DNA of 64,000 nucleotides from JBNKVT01 sp050299335 (GTDB taxonomy: Bacteria; Pseudomonadota; Alphaproteobacteria; Rhodobacterales; Rhodobacteraceae). Of this stretch, positions 25,785 to 34,638 are shown in pieces. A program made the position numbers and the translations under genes. The notes beneath the pieces were generated by a model. It made no database searches and was not told the DNA's origin. It saw only the letters and a program-made list of their open reading frames with translations. Position 1 is the stretch's first letter. Each line of letters begins with the position of its first letter. The stretch is taken from assembly GCA_050299335.1 (NCBI GenBank), contig JBNKVT010000051.1, positions 62,001 to 126,000 of the forward strand, written 5' to 3'.

Positions 25785-26651
25785 TTACTCCTTCTCGAAC
25801 CCCGCCCGGTAAGCGCCCGGTGTCTGCCCGGAATGCCGCCGGAAAGCCCGCGAGAAATAGGACGGATCGTCGTAACCCAGCTGATACCCGACCGCCGAAA
25901 TGCTGTCGCGGGTATAGACCAGGAGCCGACATGCCTCGCGCATGATAACCGCCTCGATATATGCCGTCGGCGTCTGCCCGGTTGCGCGTCGGCACAACCG
26001 GCTCAGATGCCGCCCCGACAGCCCCACGGCCCCGGCGTAATCGTCCAGCGCCCAACGGTCGCGGAAATGCTCCCGTACCAGCGCCTCGAACCCTGAGAAC
26101 CGCGGATCGAGCCCGCTCTGCTGATGCCCGTTCGGCGGCGGCTGACAGCGGATGACCCGGCAGGCCAACTCGGTCACCAGGGCTCGCAGCATGGTCAACC
26201 GCGCCGGGTTGCGGGCGTCATGCTCCTCGTGGAGACGCCGGAATGCATCCTCCACCGTTGCATCGGCCGGGGCCACCGAAAAACGCGCCAGATGGGACGT
26301 CATCCGAGCATCGGCATCGAACTGGTCCGCCAGCGATTGCATCGGCACCGTAACCACATAACCATCGGTTCCGGCCGAAAACGCGAATCTGTGAACCGTG
26401 CCCTTGGGGATCGACATGACGCATGGTGTCTCTGGGCGGAGCCGCCCGCCATCGACATTCATCTCGATCTGTCCGGTCTTGAACAGGAAGAACTGATGCA
26501 GATGCGGATGCCGATGCGAGCCGATCACCCAGTCAAACCCGGCAGCCCGGTCAGTGATCAGCTCGCAATGCAGGAAGTCGGGAAAGGTCCGCTCTTCTCC
26601 GTAGAGGTTCCAGGCGGGGACGTTCTCCGGTGGGACGGGCGAAATGCTCAT
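25785..26651 (-). CDS. pobR: AraC-family regulator, probably of pobA
   Basis: 288 aa. The N-terminal cupin-like sensing half has GSHRHPHLHQFFLFKTGQIEMNVDG. The C-terminal double helix-turn-helix (about residues 185-288) has WALDDYAGAVGLSGRHLSRLCRRATGQTPTAYIEAVIMREACRLL and ISAVGYQLGYDDPSYFSRAFRRHSGQTPGAYRAGF. It is divergent from pobA with a 92-nt spacer, the classic arrangement of AraC/PobC-type activators that respond to 4-hydroxybenzoate. The assignment to pobA control follows from context. It differs from the IclR-type PobR of Acinetobacter. Confidence 0.85.
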   Translation of the reverse strand: MSISPVPPENVPAWNLYGEERTFPDFLHCELITDRAAGFDWVIGSHRHPHLHQFFLFKTGQIEMNVDGGRLRPETPCVMSIPKGTVHRFAFSAGTDGYVVTVPMQSLADQFDADARMTSHLARFSVAPADATVEDAFRRLHEEHDARNPARLTMLRALVTELACRVIRCQPPPNGHQQSGLDPRFSGFEALVREHFRDRWALDDYAGAVGLSGRHLSRLCRRATGQTPTAYIEAVIMREACRLLVYTRDSISAVGYQLGYDDPSYFSRAFRRHSGQTPGAYRAGFEKE

Positions 26652-26663
26652 GTCCTAAAAGTA

Positions 26664-26697
26664 CCAGCGAAATGTTCTTGCGTCCATTCATTGCTGG
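26664..26697. promoter_or_regulatory. Inverted repeat in pobR/pobA intergenic region
   Basis: CCAGCGAAATG and CATTCATTGCTGG face each other around about 10 nt in the middle of the divergent promoter region. The arms match at CCAGC/GCTGG with an imperfect AAATG/CATT extension. A binding site for the AraC regulator is plausible. Confidence 0.4.
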
Positions 26698-26743
26698 CTT
26701 GCCCGCACCTATTCTGGCGGAAAAGCAGGGGTAGAGCAGCGGT

Positions 26744-27913
26744 ATGAAGACACAAGTGGCAATCATCGGCGGCGGGCCTTCGGGTCTTTTGCTGTCTCAA
26801 CTCCTGATGCGGGCCGGGATCGAGACCGTGGTGGTTGAGCGACGCTCCCGCGCCTATGTTCTATCGCGTATCCGTGCCGGGGTGCTGGAATGGAGCACGG
26901 TGAAACTGCTCGAGGAAGCCGGCGTCAGCGACCGCATGCACCGCGAGGGCGACCCCCATGACGGGGTCTGCCTGTCCTCGGGCAACCGTATGGTCCGCAT
27001 CGATTTCAAGGAACTTTGCGGCACGCGGGTCATGGTTTATGGCCAGACCGAAGTGACCCGCGATCTCTACAAGGCTCAGGACGTGCTGGGGGCTACAATT
27101 ATCCACGATGTCGAGGACGTGGTGATCCACGGGACCGGCTCCGAAACCCCGCATCTGACATTCCGCACCGAAGACGGCGACCAGCGCCTCGACTGCGACT
27201 ATATCGCCGGTTGCGACGGCTTTCACGGCGTCAGCCGCCCGACCATCCCCGCCGATATCCGCTCGGAATACGAAAAGGTCTATCCTTTCGGCTGGCTCGG
27301 CATCCTGTCCGAGACCCCGCCGGTCCATGACGAGCTCATCTACGCCAATTCCGACCGCGGCTTCGCCCTCTGCTCGATGCGCAATGCCAACCTGTCGCGC
27401 TACTACCTCCAGGTGCCCCTGACCGAAAAGGCCGAGGACTGGAGCGACGACGCCTTCTGGGCCGAACTCAAGCGCCGCCTGCCCGAAGATGTCGCCGACC
27501 GCCTCGTTACCGGCCCCTCGATCGAGAAATCCATCGCGCCCCTGCGAAGCTTCGTCTCCGAACCGATGCAATGGGGCCGCCTGTTCCTGTGCGGCGACGC
27601 CGCCCATATCGTTCCGCCAACCGGTGCGAAGGGCCTGAATCTCGCGGTGTCGGATGTCTATTACCTGTCCCGGGCGCTCACCGCCCGCTACCGCGACAAT
27701 GACGAAACCCAGCTTGCCCGCTATAGCGAGACCGCCCTGGCGCGGGTCTGGCAGGCGATGCGGTTCTCGTGGTCGATGACCATGCTGCTGCACCGCTTCC
27801 CCGACAGTGGCGCCTTCGACAACCGGATGCTCGATATCGGCCTGGCCCATCTGGAAATGTCGGAATCGGCCCGGCGGAACCTGGCGGAGAACTACACCGG
27901 GCTGCCGTTTTAA
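26744..27913 (+). CDS. pobA: 4-Hydroxybenzoate 3-monooxygenase
   Basis: 389 aa, the standard length. FAD-binding GGGPSGLLLSQLL (residues 8-20), VVERRSRAYVLSRIRAGVLEWSTVKLLEEAGV as in PobA, the DG motif IAGCDGFHGVSR, and GDAAHIVPPTGAKGLNLAVSDVYYL near residue 285. It hydroxylates 4-hydroxybenzoate to protocatechuate using NADPH and oxygen. Protocatechuate ring-cleavage genes are not in the window. Confidence 0.97.
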   Translation: MKTQVAIIGGGPSGLLLSQLLMRAGIETVVVERRSRAYVLSRIRAGVLEWSTVKLLEEAGVSDRMHREGDPHDGVCLSSGNRMVRIDFKELCGTRVMVYGQTEVTRDLYKAQDVLGATIIHDVEDVVIHGTGSETPHLTFRTEDGDQRLDCDYIAGCDGFHGVSRPTIPADIRSEYEKVYPFGWLGILSETPPVHDELIYANSDRGFALCSMRNANLSRYYLQVPLTEKAEDWSDDAFWAELKRRLPEDVADRLVTGPSIEKSIAPLRSFVSEPMQWGRLFLCGDAAHIVPPTGAKGLNLAVSDVYYLSRALTARYRDNDETQLARYSETALARVWQAMRFSWSMTMLLHRFPDSGAFDNRMLDIGLAHLEMSESARRNLAENYTGLPF

Positions 27914-28372
27914 GGCGTATTGCGCCAAATCCGGTTCATAGATTCATTCGAGCCCGCGACGCAGCGTGCGAGAAACAAGAACCGCTCAAGGGCGGGAAAG
28001 ACTCTGACTTGGAGCAACATTCTCCAGATGTGGGCAAAACCGGATCAGATTGAAGCCATCTGATCCCAGGATTTTGCGCAAGATTGTGAAGCTGGACCAA
28101 AGTTCCTTTTCAGACTGGGTCAGTCCAGAGCAATGTTGGTCTAGGAGCGGTGCGTCCGCCGCACCCCGCCTACGGATCTGGTAATCAACCCCAATATGTT
28201 GACCTTGTGCCCGCACGGATATCCACCTGGGCTTTGGCCCGTTTTTTGACCGGACACATTGGCAAGATAGCGCGCAATAGATCTGCGTAATGCGTGCCCG
28301 GCTTTAGGGTATTAATGTTTTAGTATAGTTGCTCTCTCCATCAAAAGAAGATTCGATAACAGGGACGGACAA
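27914..28372. other. Intergenic region, 459 nt, with palindromic repeats
   Basis: Contains the dispersed palindrome at 28035-28078, small hairpins GACTG/CAGTC at 28113-28125 and GGTGCG/CGCACC near 28153-28169, then an AT-rich stretch (28300-28360) likely to hold the promoter of the PepSY gene. Short minus-strand frames here have no ribosome site or recognisable product. Confidence 0.5.
28035..28078. repeat. Dispersed imperfect palindrome, copy 2
   Basis: GCAAAACC...GGATCAGAT, a 7-8 nt loop, then ATCTGATCC...GATTTTGC: 8-10 bp arms with a small bulge. Its reverse complement matches 1419-1460. It follows pobA by about 120 nt. Confidence 0.65.
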
Positions 28373-29497
28373 ATGAGCAATAAAGTTACGTACTACCTGC
28401 GTTTGACGCATAAATGGACTGCAATCGTCGTTGCAGTTCCGCTGATTTTCCTGACGGCGACGGGCATCTTCCTTCAGGTCAGAAAGCCTGTGGATTGGAT
28501 ACAGCCCGGTACGGCAAAGGGCGTGGCGCCTTTCGAGCCGCAAGTAACCCCGGATCAGGTGCTTACCGCCCTGCGCGGGGTGCCAGAGGCGGAAGTCGAG
28601 ACCTGGAGCGATCTCAAGGTCCTGGATTTCCGGCCCGAAAAGGGCATCATCAAGGTCCGCAATCCGAATGAGCTCGAGACCCAGGTCGATGCCTCAACGG
28701 GCGAAGTCATCAAGACCCAGCAGCGCCGGAACGATTTTGTAAATTCGTGGCATGACGGGTCCGCATGGGGGATGCGTTTGTCGGTGTTTCTGATTGCGGC
28801 GGTGCTGATCTTGTATCTGGGACTGTCGGGGCTCTATCTCTCGGTGACGACGACTATCAGGAAACTGCGCCGCTGGTGGGCGGATCGCGGATCGCCGGCC
28901 ACAAAGGTGACAAAGCCAAAGCTGACGCTGGTCACCTTCAGTGTCCGCTATCATTACTGGATAGGGCTGATCGTGTTTATCCCGTGGCTTATCGTGGTGT
29001 CTTCCGGGTTGGTCCTGCAACTGCGCCACGAAATTCCCGGCGTCGCAACCGCGCTGGAGACCGGGATCGATACCACACCGAAACTCACCTACTCGGAGGT
29101 TCTGGACGTCGCCAGGACGATCCCCGAACTGAAAGTCGAGGATTGGCCGGACATTTGGCGGGTCTACACCTATCCCAACGAGGGTGTCATGATGGTGCGG
29201 ACAACCCGTGGCATCGTGGCGCAGATCGATGCCGCCAACGGCACGGTTCTGTCGGTCACGCCGCGCAGTGCCGATTTCTGGGAAGATGTGCATCAGGGGA
29301 CTTTTGGCCGTCACAGCACCGCAAACGGGACGATACTCGACAATATGGATGTGGATCTCGCCCTATCTGTCTTCCTGCCGGTTCACCTGATTTCGCTTTT
29401 GTTGTGGATGACAGGCGTCGTCTATTTCTTCCGCGCATCCCTGTCCCGCCGCCGCAGCAACAGGGTGCCGGTCCAGGCCGAGAAAAAGGCCGCCTGA
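28373..29497 (+). CDS. PepSY-associated transmembrane protein
   Basis: 374 aa. Four membrane segments at about residues 13-33 (WTAIVVAVPLIFLTATGIFL), 136-157 (LSVFLIAAVLILYLGLSGLYL), 198-218 (YWIGLIVFIPWLIVVSSGLVL) and 330-352. Two periplasmic PepSY-like units are visible (TPDQVLTALRGVPEAEVETWSDLKVLDF and TYSEVLDVARTIPELKVEDWPDIWRVYTY). The family includes proteins near siderophore uptake and ferric-reductase-like functions; substrate is unknown. His residues in the membrane segments (RLTHKW, YHYW, VHLIS) could bind haem. No iron-uptake gene is next to it. Confidence 0.88.
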   Translation: MSNKVTYYLRLTHKWTAIVVAVPLIFLTATGIFLQVRKPVDWIQPGTAKGVAPFEPQVTPDQVLTALRGVPEAEVETWSDLKVLDFRPEKGIIKVRNPNELETQVDASTGEVIKTQQRRNDFVNSWHDGSAWGMRLSVFLIAAVLILYLGLSGLYLSVTTTIRKLRRWWADRGSPATKVTKPKLTLVTFSVRYHYWIGLIVFIPWLIVVSSGLVLQLRHEIPGVATALETGIDTTPKLTYSEVLDVARTIPELKVEDWPDIWRVYTYPNEGVMMVRTTRGIVAQIDAANGTVLSVTPRSADFWEDVHQGTFGRHSTANGTILDNMDVDLALSVFLPVHLISLLLWMTGVVYFFRASLSRRRSNRVPVQAEKKAA

Positions 29498-29540
29498 ACT
29501 GAAAAGGGCATAGAGCCGTACCCAAATCCCTGATACCAGT

Positions 29541-29572
29541 CGCTGCCTGCAATCTGACGATTGCAGGCAGCG
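29541..29572. terminator. Perfect 14-bp hairpin between convergent genes
   Basis: CGCTGCCTGCAATC and GATTGCAGGCAGCG pair fully around a TGAC loop, 44 nt after the PepSY gene and 70 nt after ilvE on the other strand. Only weak A/T sequence follows. It is a good bidirectional terminator candidate. Confidence 0.65.
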
Positions 29573-29642
29573 ACAAAGATAACGCAAATGGTTTAAATGC
29601 GGATCGCTTCGGATTTGCTCCAGACCACCGGCCTTCTGTGGC

Positions 29643-30512
29643 TCAGCTCCGCACCAGCTTCTCGTAATCCTCCGCGATCATCCGCGTCAGCGCGCCGACC
29701 TCGAAAGTGTAGTCGCCGATCTGCCCCACCGGTGTGACTTCGGCTGCCGTGCCGGTCAGCCAGCATTGTTCGAAGCCCTCCAGCTCGGCCATCTCGATAT
29801 GGCGCTCGATCACCTCGACGCCGCGCTCTTTCAGCATGCCGATCACCGTCTGGCGGGTCAGGCCGTTCAGGAAGCAATCGGGCTTGGGCGTATGGACCTT
29901 GCCGTCCTGGACAAAGAAGACATTCGCCCCGGTCGCCTCGGCCACATAGCCCCGGTAATCCATCATCAGCGCATCCGAGCAGCCCTTGGCCTCGGCGGCG
30001 TGCTTGGACATGGTGCAGATCATGTAGAGGCCCGCCGCCTTGGCGAAACACGGGATGGTTTCCGGGCTGGGGCGTTTCCATTTGGAAATGTCCAGCTTCG
30101 CGCCCTTCATCTTGGCGTCGCCGTAATAGGCCCCCCATTCCCAGACCGCGATGGCGACATGAATCGGGTTGCGGGCCGAGGCGACGCCCATGTCGGGGCC
30201 CGCCCCGCGCCAGGCGATGGGGCGCACATAGGCGTCCTGGAATCCGTTCTTTTCGAGCGTGGCATACTTGGCCGCGTCGATTTCCTCGGCGGTATAGGGC
30301 AGTTCCATGTCCAGTTCGCCCGCCGAAAAGATCAGCCGCTCGGAATGGTCCCGGCTCTTGAAGATGGTGCCGTTATAGCAGCGTTCGCCCTCGAACACGG
30401 CAGAGGAATAATGCAGCGCATGGGTCAGGATATGGAGGTTGGCTTCGCGCCAGGGCTTGAATTCGCCGTCGAACCAGATCCAGCCGTCGCGGTCATCGTA
30501 TGAGCCAGCCAT
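29643..30512 (-). CDS. ilvE: Branched-chain amino acid aminotransferase
   Basis: 289 aa from ATG 30512, with GAGGAAA 6 nt upstream; a methionine 18 nt earlier would put that ribosome site inside the gene. Fold-type IV aminotransferase: WIWFDGEFKPWREANLHILTHALHYSSAVFEGERCYNG, YVRPIAWRGAGPDMG, and the PLP lysine segment CTMSKHAAEAKGCSDALMMDYRGYVAEATGANVFFV. It makes or degrades valine, leucine and isoleucine with 2-oxoglutarate/glutamate. It is divergent from the MarR-type gene. Confidence 0.94.
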   Translation of the reverse strand: MAGSYDDRDGWIWFDGEFKPWREANLHILTHALHYSSAVFEGERCYNGTIFKSRDHSERLIFSAGELDMELPYTAEEIDAAKYATLEKNGFQDAYVRPIAWRGAGPDMGVASARNPIHVAIAVWEWGAYYGDAKMKGAKLDISKWKRPSPETIPCFAKAAGLYMICTMSKHAAEAKGCSDALMMDYRGYVAEATGANVFFVQDGKVHTPKPDCFLNGLTRQTVIGMLKERGVEVIERHIEMAELEGFEQCWLTGTAAEVTPVGQIGDYTFEVGALTRMIAEDYEKLVRS

Positions 30513-30654
30513 TGCGTTTCCTCTTTCCATATATTGCGTGACAAACCCGCCACGAGACAGTTTCTTTCGCAAAACCACGGATTTGCTAGCAATTGATTCT
30601 TGGAATGTCAACAAGGCTGACGTATTATCGCCCCGGCTGTAACAAGAGGTGAAG

Positions 30655-31170
30655 ATGACCCGCCCCCCTGCGAAACCCGCCTCCACCGGCGAGCGCCTGC
30701 TGTTTCTGACCGACGAACAGCTGCGCCAGGGGATCGAGCTGATGTTCTTCGCCTACCGGTCCTTCACCGCCGATCCCGACCGCATCCTCGACGAATACGG
30801 CTATGGCCGCGCCCATCACCGGGCGCTGCATTTCATCAACCGCAAGCCGGGGCTGACCGTCAATGATCTCTTGCAAATCCTTGGTGTCACGAAACAATCT
30901 CTCAATCGTGTGTTGCGGCAACTGGTCGAGGATGGTCTGGTCGCCTCGCGGATCGGCAAGGAGGACCGCCGCCAGCGCAACCTCAGCCTCACCGAGACGG
31001 GCCGCGCGCTGGAGGGCAAGCTGTCCGAGGCCCAACGCACTCGTATGCGGCGCGCCTATTCCAATGCGGGGCCGGAAGCGGTACAGGGGTTCAGGCAGGT
31101 CCTGGAAGAGATGATCGAGCCCGAAACAAGGGCGCTGATCGAAGCCATGCTGGAGAAGAAGGACGGATGA
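30655..31170 (+). CDS. petP: MarR-family regulator, PetP-like
   Basis: 171 aa from ATG 30655, with AAGAGG 5 nt upstream; a GTG 6 nt earlier overlaps that site. Winged helix visible as HHRALHFINRKPGLTVNDLLQILGVTKQSLNRVLRQLVEDGLVASRIGKEDRRQRNLSLTETGRAL. Size and coupling to the next response regulator match petP of Rhodobacter, where petP-petR are needed for cytochrome bc1 gene expression. The symbol is by resemblance and context. Confidence 0.75.
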   Translation: MTRPPAKPASTGERLLFLTDEQLRQGIELMFFAYRSFTADPDRILDEYGYGRAHHRALHFINRKPGLTVNDLLQILGVTKQSLNRVLRQLVEDGLVASRIGKEDRRQRNLSLTETGRALEGKLSEAQRTRMRRAYSNAGPEAVQGFRQVLEEMIEPETRALIEAMLEKKDG

Positions 31171-31877
31171 ACGTGCCCGAACAGCCCGACGCCCATATCC
31201 TCGTCGTCGACGATGACGAACGCATCCGCGGGCTGTTGCAGAAATTCCTCGCCAAGAACGATTACTGGGTGACCACGGCCCGCGATGCCGCCCATGCGCG
31301 GCGGCTGCTGGACGGGCTGGAGTTTGACCTTCTGGTCCTCGACGTGATGATGCCCGGCGAGGACGGGTTGTCGCTGGCCAAGGACGTCGCCGACCGGCTG
31401 GCCACGCCGATCCTGCTGCTGACAGCGCGCGGCGAGGCCGATGACCGGATCAAGGGGCTTGAGACCGGCGCCGACGACTATCTCGCCAAGCCATTCGAAC
31501 CCCGCGAACTGCTGTTGCGCATCAACGCCATCCTCCGCCGCGTCCCCAAACCCGAGCCGTCGCCGGACGTCCCCCGGACCCTGCAACTCGGCCCCGTCCG
31601 CTACGACATGACAAGGGGCGAGCTCTGGAAGGGCCAGGACCTGATCCGCCTTACTGCCACCGAAAGCGCGCTGATGCGCCTGTTCTCGGCCAGACCCAAC
31701 GAGCCCATCTCCCGCGCCCAGCTGGTCGAGGATCTCGGCCGCGACGATGGCCAGGCCCAGGAACGCGCCGTCGATGTGCAGATCACCCGCCTGCGGCGCA
31801 AGATCGAGGCCGACCCCAAATCGCCCCGCTACCTCCAGACCGTCCGGGGTGCAGGCTACATGCTCGCGCCGGACTGA
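31167..31877 (+). CDS. petR: OmpR-family response regulator, PetR-like
   Basis: 236 aa. Receiver domain with the acidic cluster DDDE (about residue 14), phospho-accepting Asp in LLVLDVMMPGEDG (near 58), TARGE and DDYLAKPFEPREL. The C-terminal winged helix shows LTATESALMRLFSARPNEPISRAQLVEDLG and VQITRLRRKIEADPKSPRYLQTVRGAGYMLAPD. It overlaps petP by 4 nt. No histidine kinase is nearby, as with Rhodobacter petPR. Confidence 0.85.
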   Translation: MNVPEQPDAHILVVDDDERIRGLLQKFLAKNDYWVTTARDAAHARRLLDGLEFDLLVLDVMMPGEDGLSLAKDVADRLATPILLLTARGEADDRIKGLETGADDYLAKPFEPRELLLRINAILRRVPKPEPSPDVPRTLQLGPVRYDMTRGELWKGQDLIRLTATESALMRLFSARPNEPISRAQLVEDLGRDDGQAQERAVDVQITRLRRKIEADPKSPRYLQTVRGAGYMLAPD

Positions 31878-31945
31878 CACGACGGACCAAGGAAAGGGTG
31901 AGATCTCTCGGCCACGAGTGCAAACCCGGACCTCCGCGCCCAGGA

Positions 31946-32446
31946 TCAGTCGACGATCTCGTCCGCCGCCACGCCCCAGATCACCGCCTTCGGCACCCAG
32001 CCCTTGCGCCGATCCGCCGAAATCTCGCACCACTCCGCCTCGCAGGCCAGAAGCTTGGCAATCGCTTCGCTCTCGGCGATCGCCACCGGCCTTGCATTCG
32101 GATTGGGCCGCTCGCGCAGCACCGTCTGATCCTCGCGCACAACCACATGCCGCACCCCGCTCAGGAGCGTGTAGTGGATCCATCCTCCGGCCCCCTCGGC
32201 ATCACGCACCCGCCGCCAGTGGCCGTATTCCGCCGTCACCTCCAAAGGCGTGTTCCGGCGGTGGAAAATCCAGTCGATCCGGTGGCTCAGGCTCGGCCCC
32301 CGCCGGATATTCGCCTCGCCGGCCTTCATCGAGACATAGCGCGGGATCGGCAGGTTGGTCTCGCGGCCCCGCTCGATGCCAAGGCTCGGCGTGGCCATCA
32401 GAATGATGGCCAGAAAAGCCGCCGCGCCGGTGAGGTTCGGTGTCAT
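31946..32446 (-). CDS. Exported SH3-domain protein
   Basis: 166 aa. Signal peptide MTPNLTGAAAFLAIILMATPSLG is followed by two SH3-like units: VSMKAGEANIRRGPSLSHRIDWIFHRRNTPLEVTAEYGHWRRVRDAEGAGGWIHYTLLSG and the second with VLRERPNPNARPVAIAESEAIAKLLACEAEWCEISADRRKGWVPKAVIWGV. Such proteins probably bind peptidoglycan or other proteins in the periplasm. It is divergent from the dehydrogenase gene and convergent with petR. Confidence 0.88.
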   Translation of the reverse strand: MTPNLTGAAAFLAIILMATPSLGIERGRETNLPIPRYVSMKAGEANIRRGPSLSHRIDWIFHRRNTPLEVTAEYGHWRRVRDAEGAGGWIHYTLLSGVRHVVVREDQTVLRERPNPNARPVAIAESEAIAKLLACEAEWCEISADRRKGWVPKAVIWGVAADEIVD

Positions 32447-32550
32447 GGTCGCCAGTCCTGCTCGTGTCGGCCAGGCTGATTGCGGTTCACCCGGTCCGGT
32501 TTTGATGCCAGTATAGGCCCCAGCAAAGCCTTGGAAAAACTGGAATACGA

Positions 32551-33537
32551 ATGCCCGCCGCCGATTTGCAGGTGATTGTGACCCGAAAGCTACCCCAGGT
32601 GGTCGAAGCCCGCATGGCGGAACTGTTCACTTGCCGTTTCAACGCCGGGGACGAGAAGCTTTCCCGCGAGGCGCTGACCGAGGCAGTCAGAGTGGCGGAT
32701 ATCCTCGTGCCCACTCTGGGAGACCGGATCGATGCCGAGCTTCTGGCAAGAGCCGGGCCCCGGCTCAGGCTGATCGCCAACTACGGCGCTGGGTTCGATC
32801 ATATCGACGTCGCCGCCGCCCGCGACCGCGGTATCATGGTCAGCTATACGCCCGGCGTGCTGACCGAGGACACCGCCGACATGGCGATGGCACTGATCCT
32901 GGCCGTGCCGCGCCGGTTGCGTGAGGGCAGCGCGCAGATCGAGAACGGGCAATGGCAGGGCTGGAGCCCCACCGCCCTTCTCGGCCACCGGATCGGCGGC
33001 AAGGAGCTCGGTATTCTCGGCATGGGCCGGATCGGGCAGGCGGTGGCGCGGCGCGCGGTTAACTTTGGGTTGAAAATCAACTACCACAGCCGCAATCGCC
33101 TGCATCCGGACATAGAATCCGCACATTCCGCGACATACTGGGCCAGCCTCGACCAGATGCTGGCCCATGTCGACATCCTCTCGGTCAACGCCCCGCATAC
33201 GCCGAGTACCTATCATCTGCTCAACGCGCGGCGGCTGAAGCTGATGAAACCCGGGGCCTATGTCGTCAACACGTCGCGCGGCGAGGTGATCGACGAGAAT
33301 GCGCTGACCCGCATGTTGCGGGCCGGTGAACTGGCGGGGGCCGGGCTCGATGTCTATGAGCACGGACATTCGGTGAACCCCCGCTTGCGGGATTTGAAGA
33401 ATGTCCTCCTGCTGCCGCATATGGGATCGGCGACGCTGGAGGGGAGAGTTGAAATGGGTGAGAAGGTGATCCTCAATATCAGGACCTTTGCCGATGGCCA
33501 CCGGCCTCCGGATCTCATCGTACCGTCAATGCTATAG
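32551..33537 (+). CDS. D-2-hydroxyacid dehydrogenase (glyoxylate/hydroxypyruvate reductase type)
   Basis: 328 aa. NAD(P)-binding motif ELGILGMGRIGQAVARRAVNFGLKINYHSRN near residue 150, catalytic Arg segment VNTSRGEVIDENALTRML, and catalytic His segment NVLLLPHMGSATLEGR. Substrates in this subgroup include glyoxylate, hydroxypyruvate or D-glycerate. The gene stands beside the SH3 and pet genes, a neighbourhood that I associate with Rhodobacterales. Confidence 0.9.
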   Translation: MPAADLQVIVTRKLPQVVEARMAELFTCRFNAGDEKLSREALTEAVRVADILVPTLGDRIDAELLARAGPRLRLIANYGAGFDHIDVAAARDRGIMVSYTPGVLTEDTADMAMALILAVPRRLREGSAQIENGQWQGWSPTALLGHRIGGKELGILGMGRIGQAVARRAVNFGLKINYHSRNRLHPDIESAHSATYWASLDQMLAHVDILSVNAPHTPSTYHLLNARRLKLMKPGAYVVNTSRGEVIDENALTRMLRAGELAGAGLDVYEHGHSVNPRLRDLKNVLLLPHMGSATLEGRVEMGEKVILNIRTFADGHRPPDLIVPSML

Positions 33538-33540
33538 ACC

Positions 33541-33867
33541 ATGTCCGAAAGCAGTGCCCTCCTACCCGGGGTGTCGAACGGGGCCGCCGGAACGGTGTCC
33601 TCGACCGTAGAACCACCCGCCTCACCATCCGCCGGGTCGCAGCTCGACCCGGTCTGGACGGTGGCGATGCTGCTTTGCGTCATCGTCATCGCCGCCCGCC
33701 GACTGACCACGGCCAATACCCTGCGCGAGCGCAAGATCGCAGGCGGGCATTACCGGGGGGCCGTGACACCGAAATGGTATGAGCGGTTTCAAAAGAGCGA
33801 GATGTTGCGGGAGGGCGACCAGGACCAGATCGGCCTGCAGGACGCCATCCGGACGCGCCGACGGTGA
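33541..33867 (+). CDS. Possible small membrane protein
   Basis: 108 aa, starting 3 nt after the dehydrogenase stop. A Ser/Pro/Ala-rich N-terminus is followed by one membrane segment (VWTVAMLLCVIVIAARR, about residues 39-55) and a basic cytoplasmic tail with KWYERFQKSEMLREGDQDQIGLQDAIRTRRR. No ribosome site is visible, so translation would depend on coupling. Family unknown; it could be a chance frame. Confidence 0.4.
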   Translation: MSESSALLPGVSNGAAGTVSSTVEPPASPSAGSQLDPVWTVAMLLCVIVIAARRLTTANTLRERKIAGGHYRGAVTPKWYERFQKSEMLREGDQDQIGLQDAIRTRRR

Positions 33868-33927
33868 TCTGCCGGTGATCCGACGCCGGGGTGGGAACAC
33901 CCGATTGGAAGTCCCGCACCCGCAATC

Positions 33928-34638
33928 TCAATCCTTGAGGGCGACACCGATATGGCGCTCGATCAGGTCACGGCGCTGGCCGATATCCGCCACCGGTCCC
34001 GACCAGACGAGCCTGCCGGTATCGAGGATCGCCACCCTGTCGGCGAAACCGATGGCGAGATCGGCGTGCTGTTCGACCAGAACCAGCGTCTGGCCTGCGG
34101 CGGAGAGGCGTTCGAAGACCTCCATCAGCATCTCGCAGATGACCGGGGCAAGACCCTCCAGCGGCTCGTCTAGGAGCAGGATCTCGGGCTCGGCCATCAG
34201 GGTGCGGGCAATGGAGAGCATCTGCTGTTCGCCGCCCGACAGCTGGCCGCCGCCATTCCGCCGGCGCTCGGCGAGACGCGGGAAAAGCTCGTAGGCCCGG
34301 GCAAGATCGGCGCTGCCGATCTGTGCGCCGGCGACCAGGTTTTCCTCGACGGTAAGCGACGGGAAGATGTCGCGGGTCTGCGGCACCAGTCCAAGGCCCA
34401 TGCGGGCGCGCTGGAAGGGTTTGAGGAAAGTGACGTCTTCGCCTCGGAGCCTCACCGTCCCGCCATGCAGCGTCGTCAGCCCCATTGCGGTGGCGAGCGT
34501 CGTGGTCTTACCGGCCCCGTTGCGGCCGATCAGCGCCAGCCGCTCGCCCTTTTCCAGAGACAGCGAAAAATCGTTCAGGACGTGGGTCTGGCCATAACCG
34601 GCCGAGATGTCTCGCAATTCCAGCACCGGATCAGCCAT
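33928..34638 (-). CDS. livF: HAAT-family ABC transporter ATP-binding protein LivF-type
   Basis: 236 aa from ATG 34638, overlapping the preceding ATPase gene by 8 nt; an earlier ATG at 34662 is possible. Walker A GRNGAGKTTT, Q-loop LVPQTRDIFPSLTVEENLV, signature LSGGEQQMLSIARTLM, Walker B ILLLDEPLEGLAP and switch LVEQHADLAIGFADR. With LivG it powers uptake of branched-chain amino acids or related ligands such as amides or aromatics. Confidence 0.93.
   Translation of the reverse strand: MADPVLELRDISAGYGQTHVLNDFSLSLEKGERLALIGRNGAGKTTTLATAMGLTTLHGGTVRLRGEDVTFLKPFQRARMGLGLVPQTRDIFPSLTVEENLVAGAQIGSADLARAYELFPRLAERRRNGGGQLSGGEQQMLSIARTLMAEPEILLLDEPLEGLAPVICEMLMEVFERLSAAGQTLVLVEQHADLAIGFADRVAILDTGRLVWSGPVADIGQRRDLIERHIGVALKD

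Noticed and set aside
27986..28216. Short minus-strand frame after pobA
   Set aside because: It crosses the dispersed palindrome, lacks a ribosome site and has no recognisable product.
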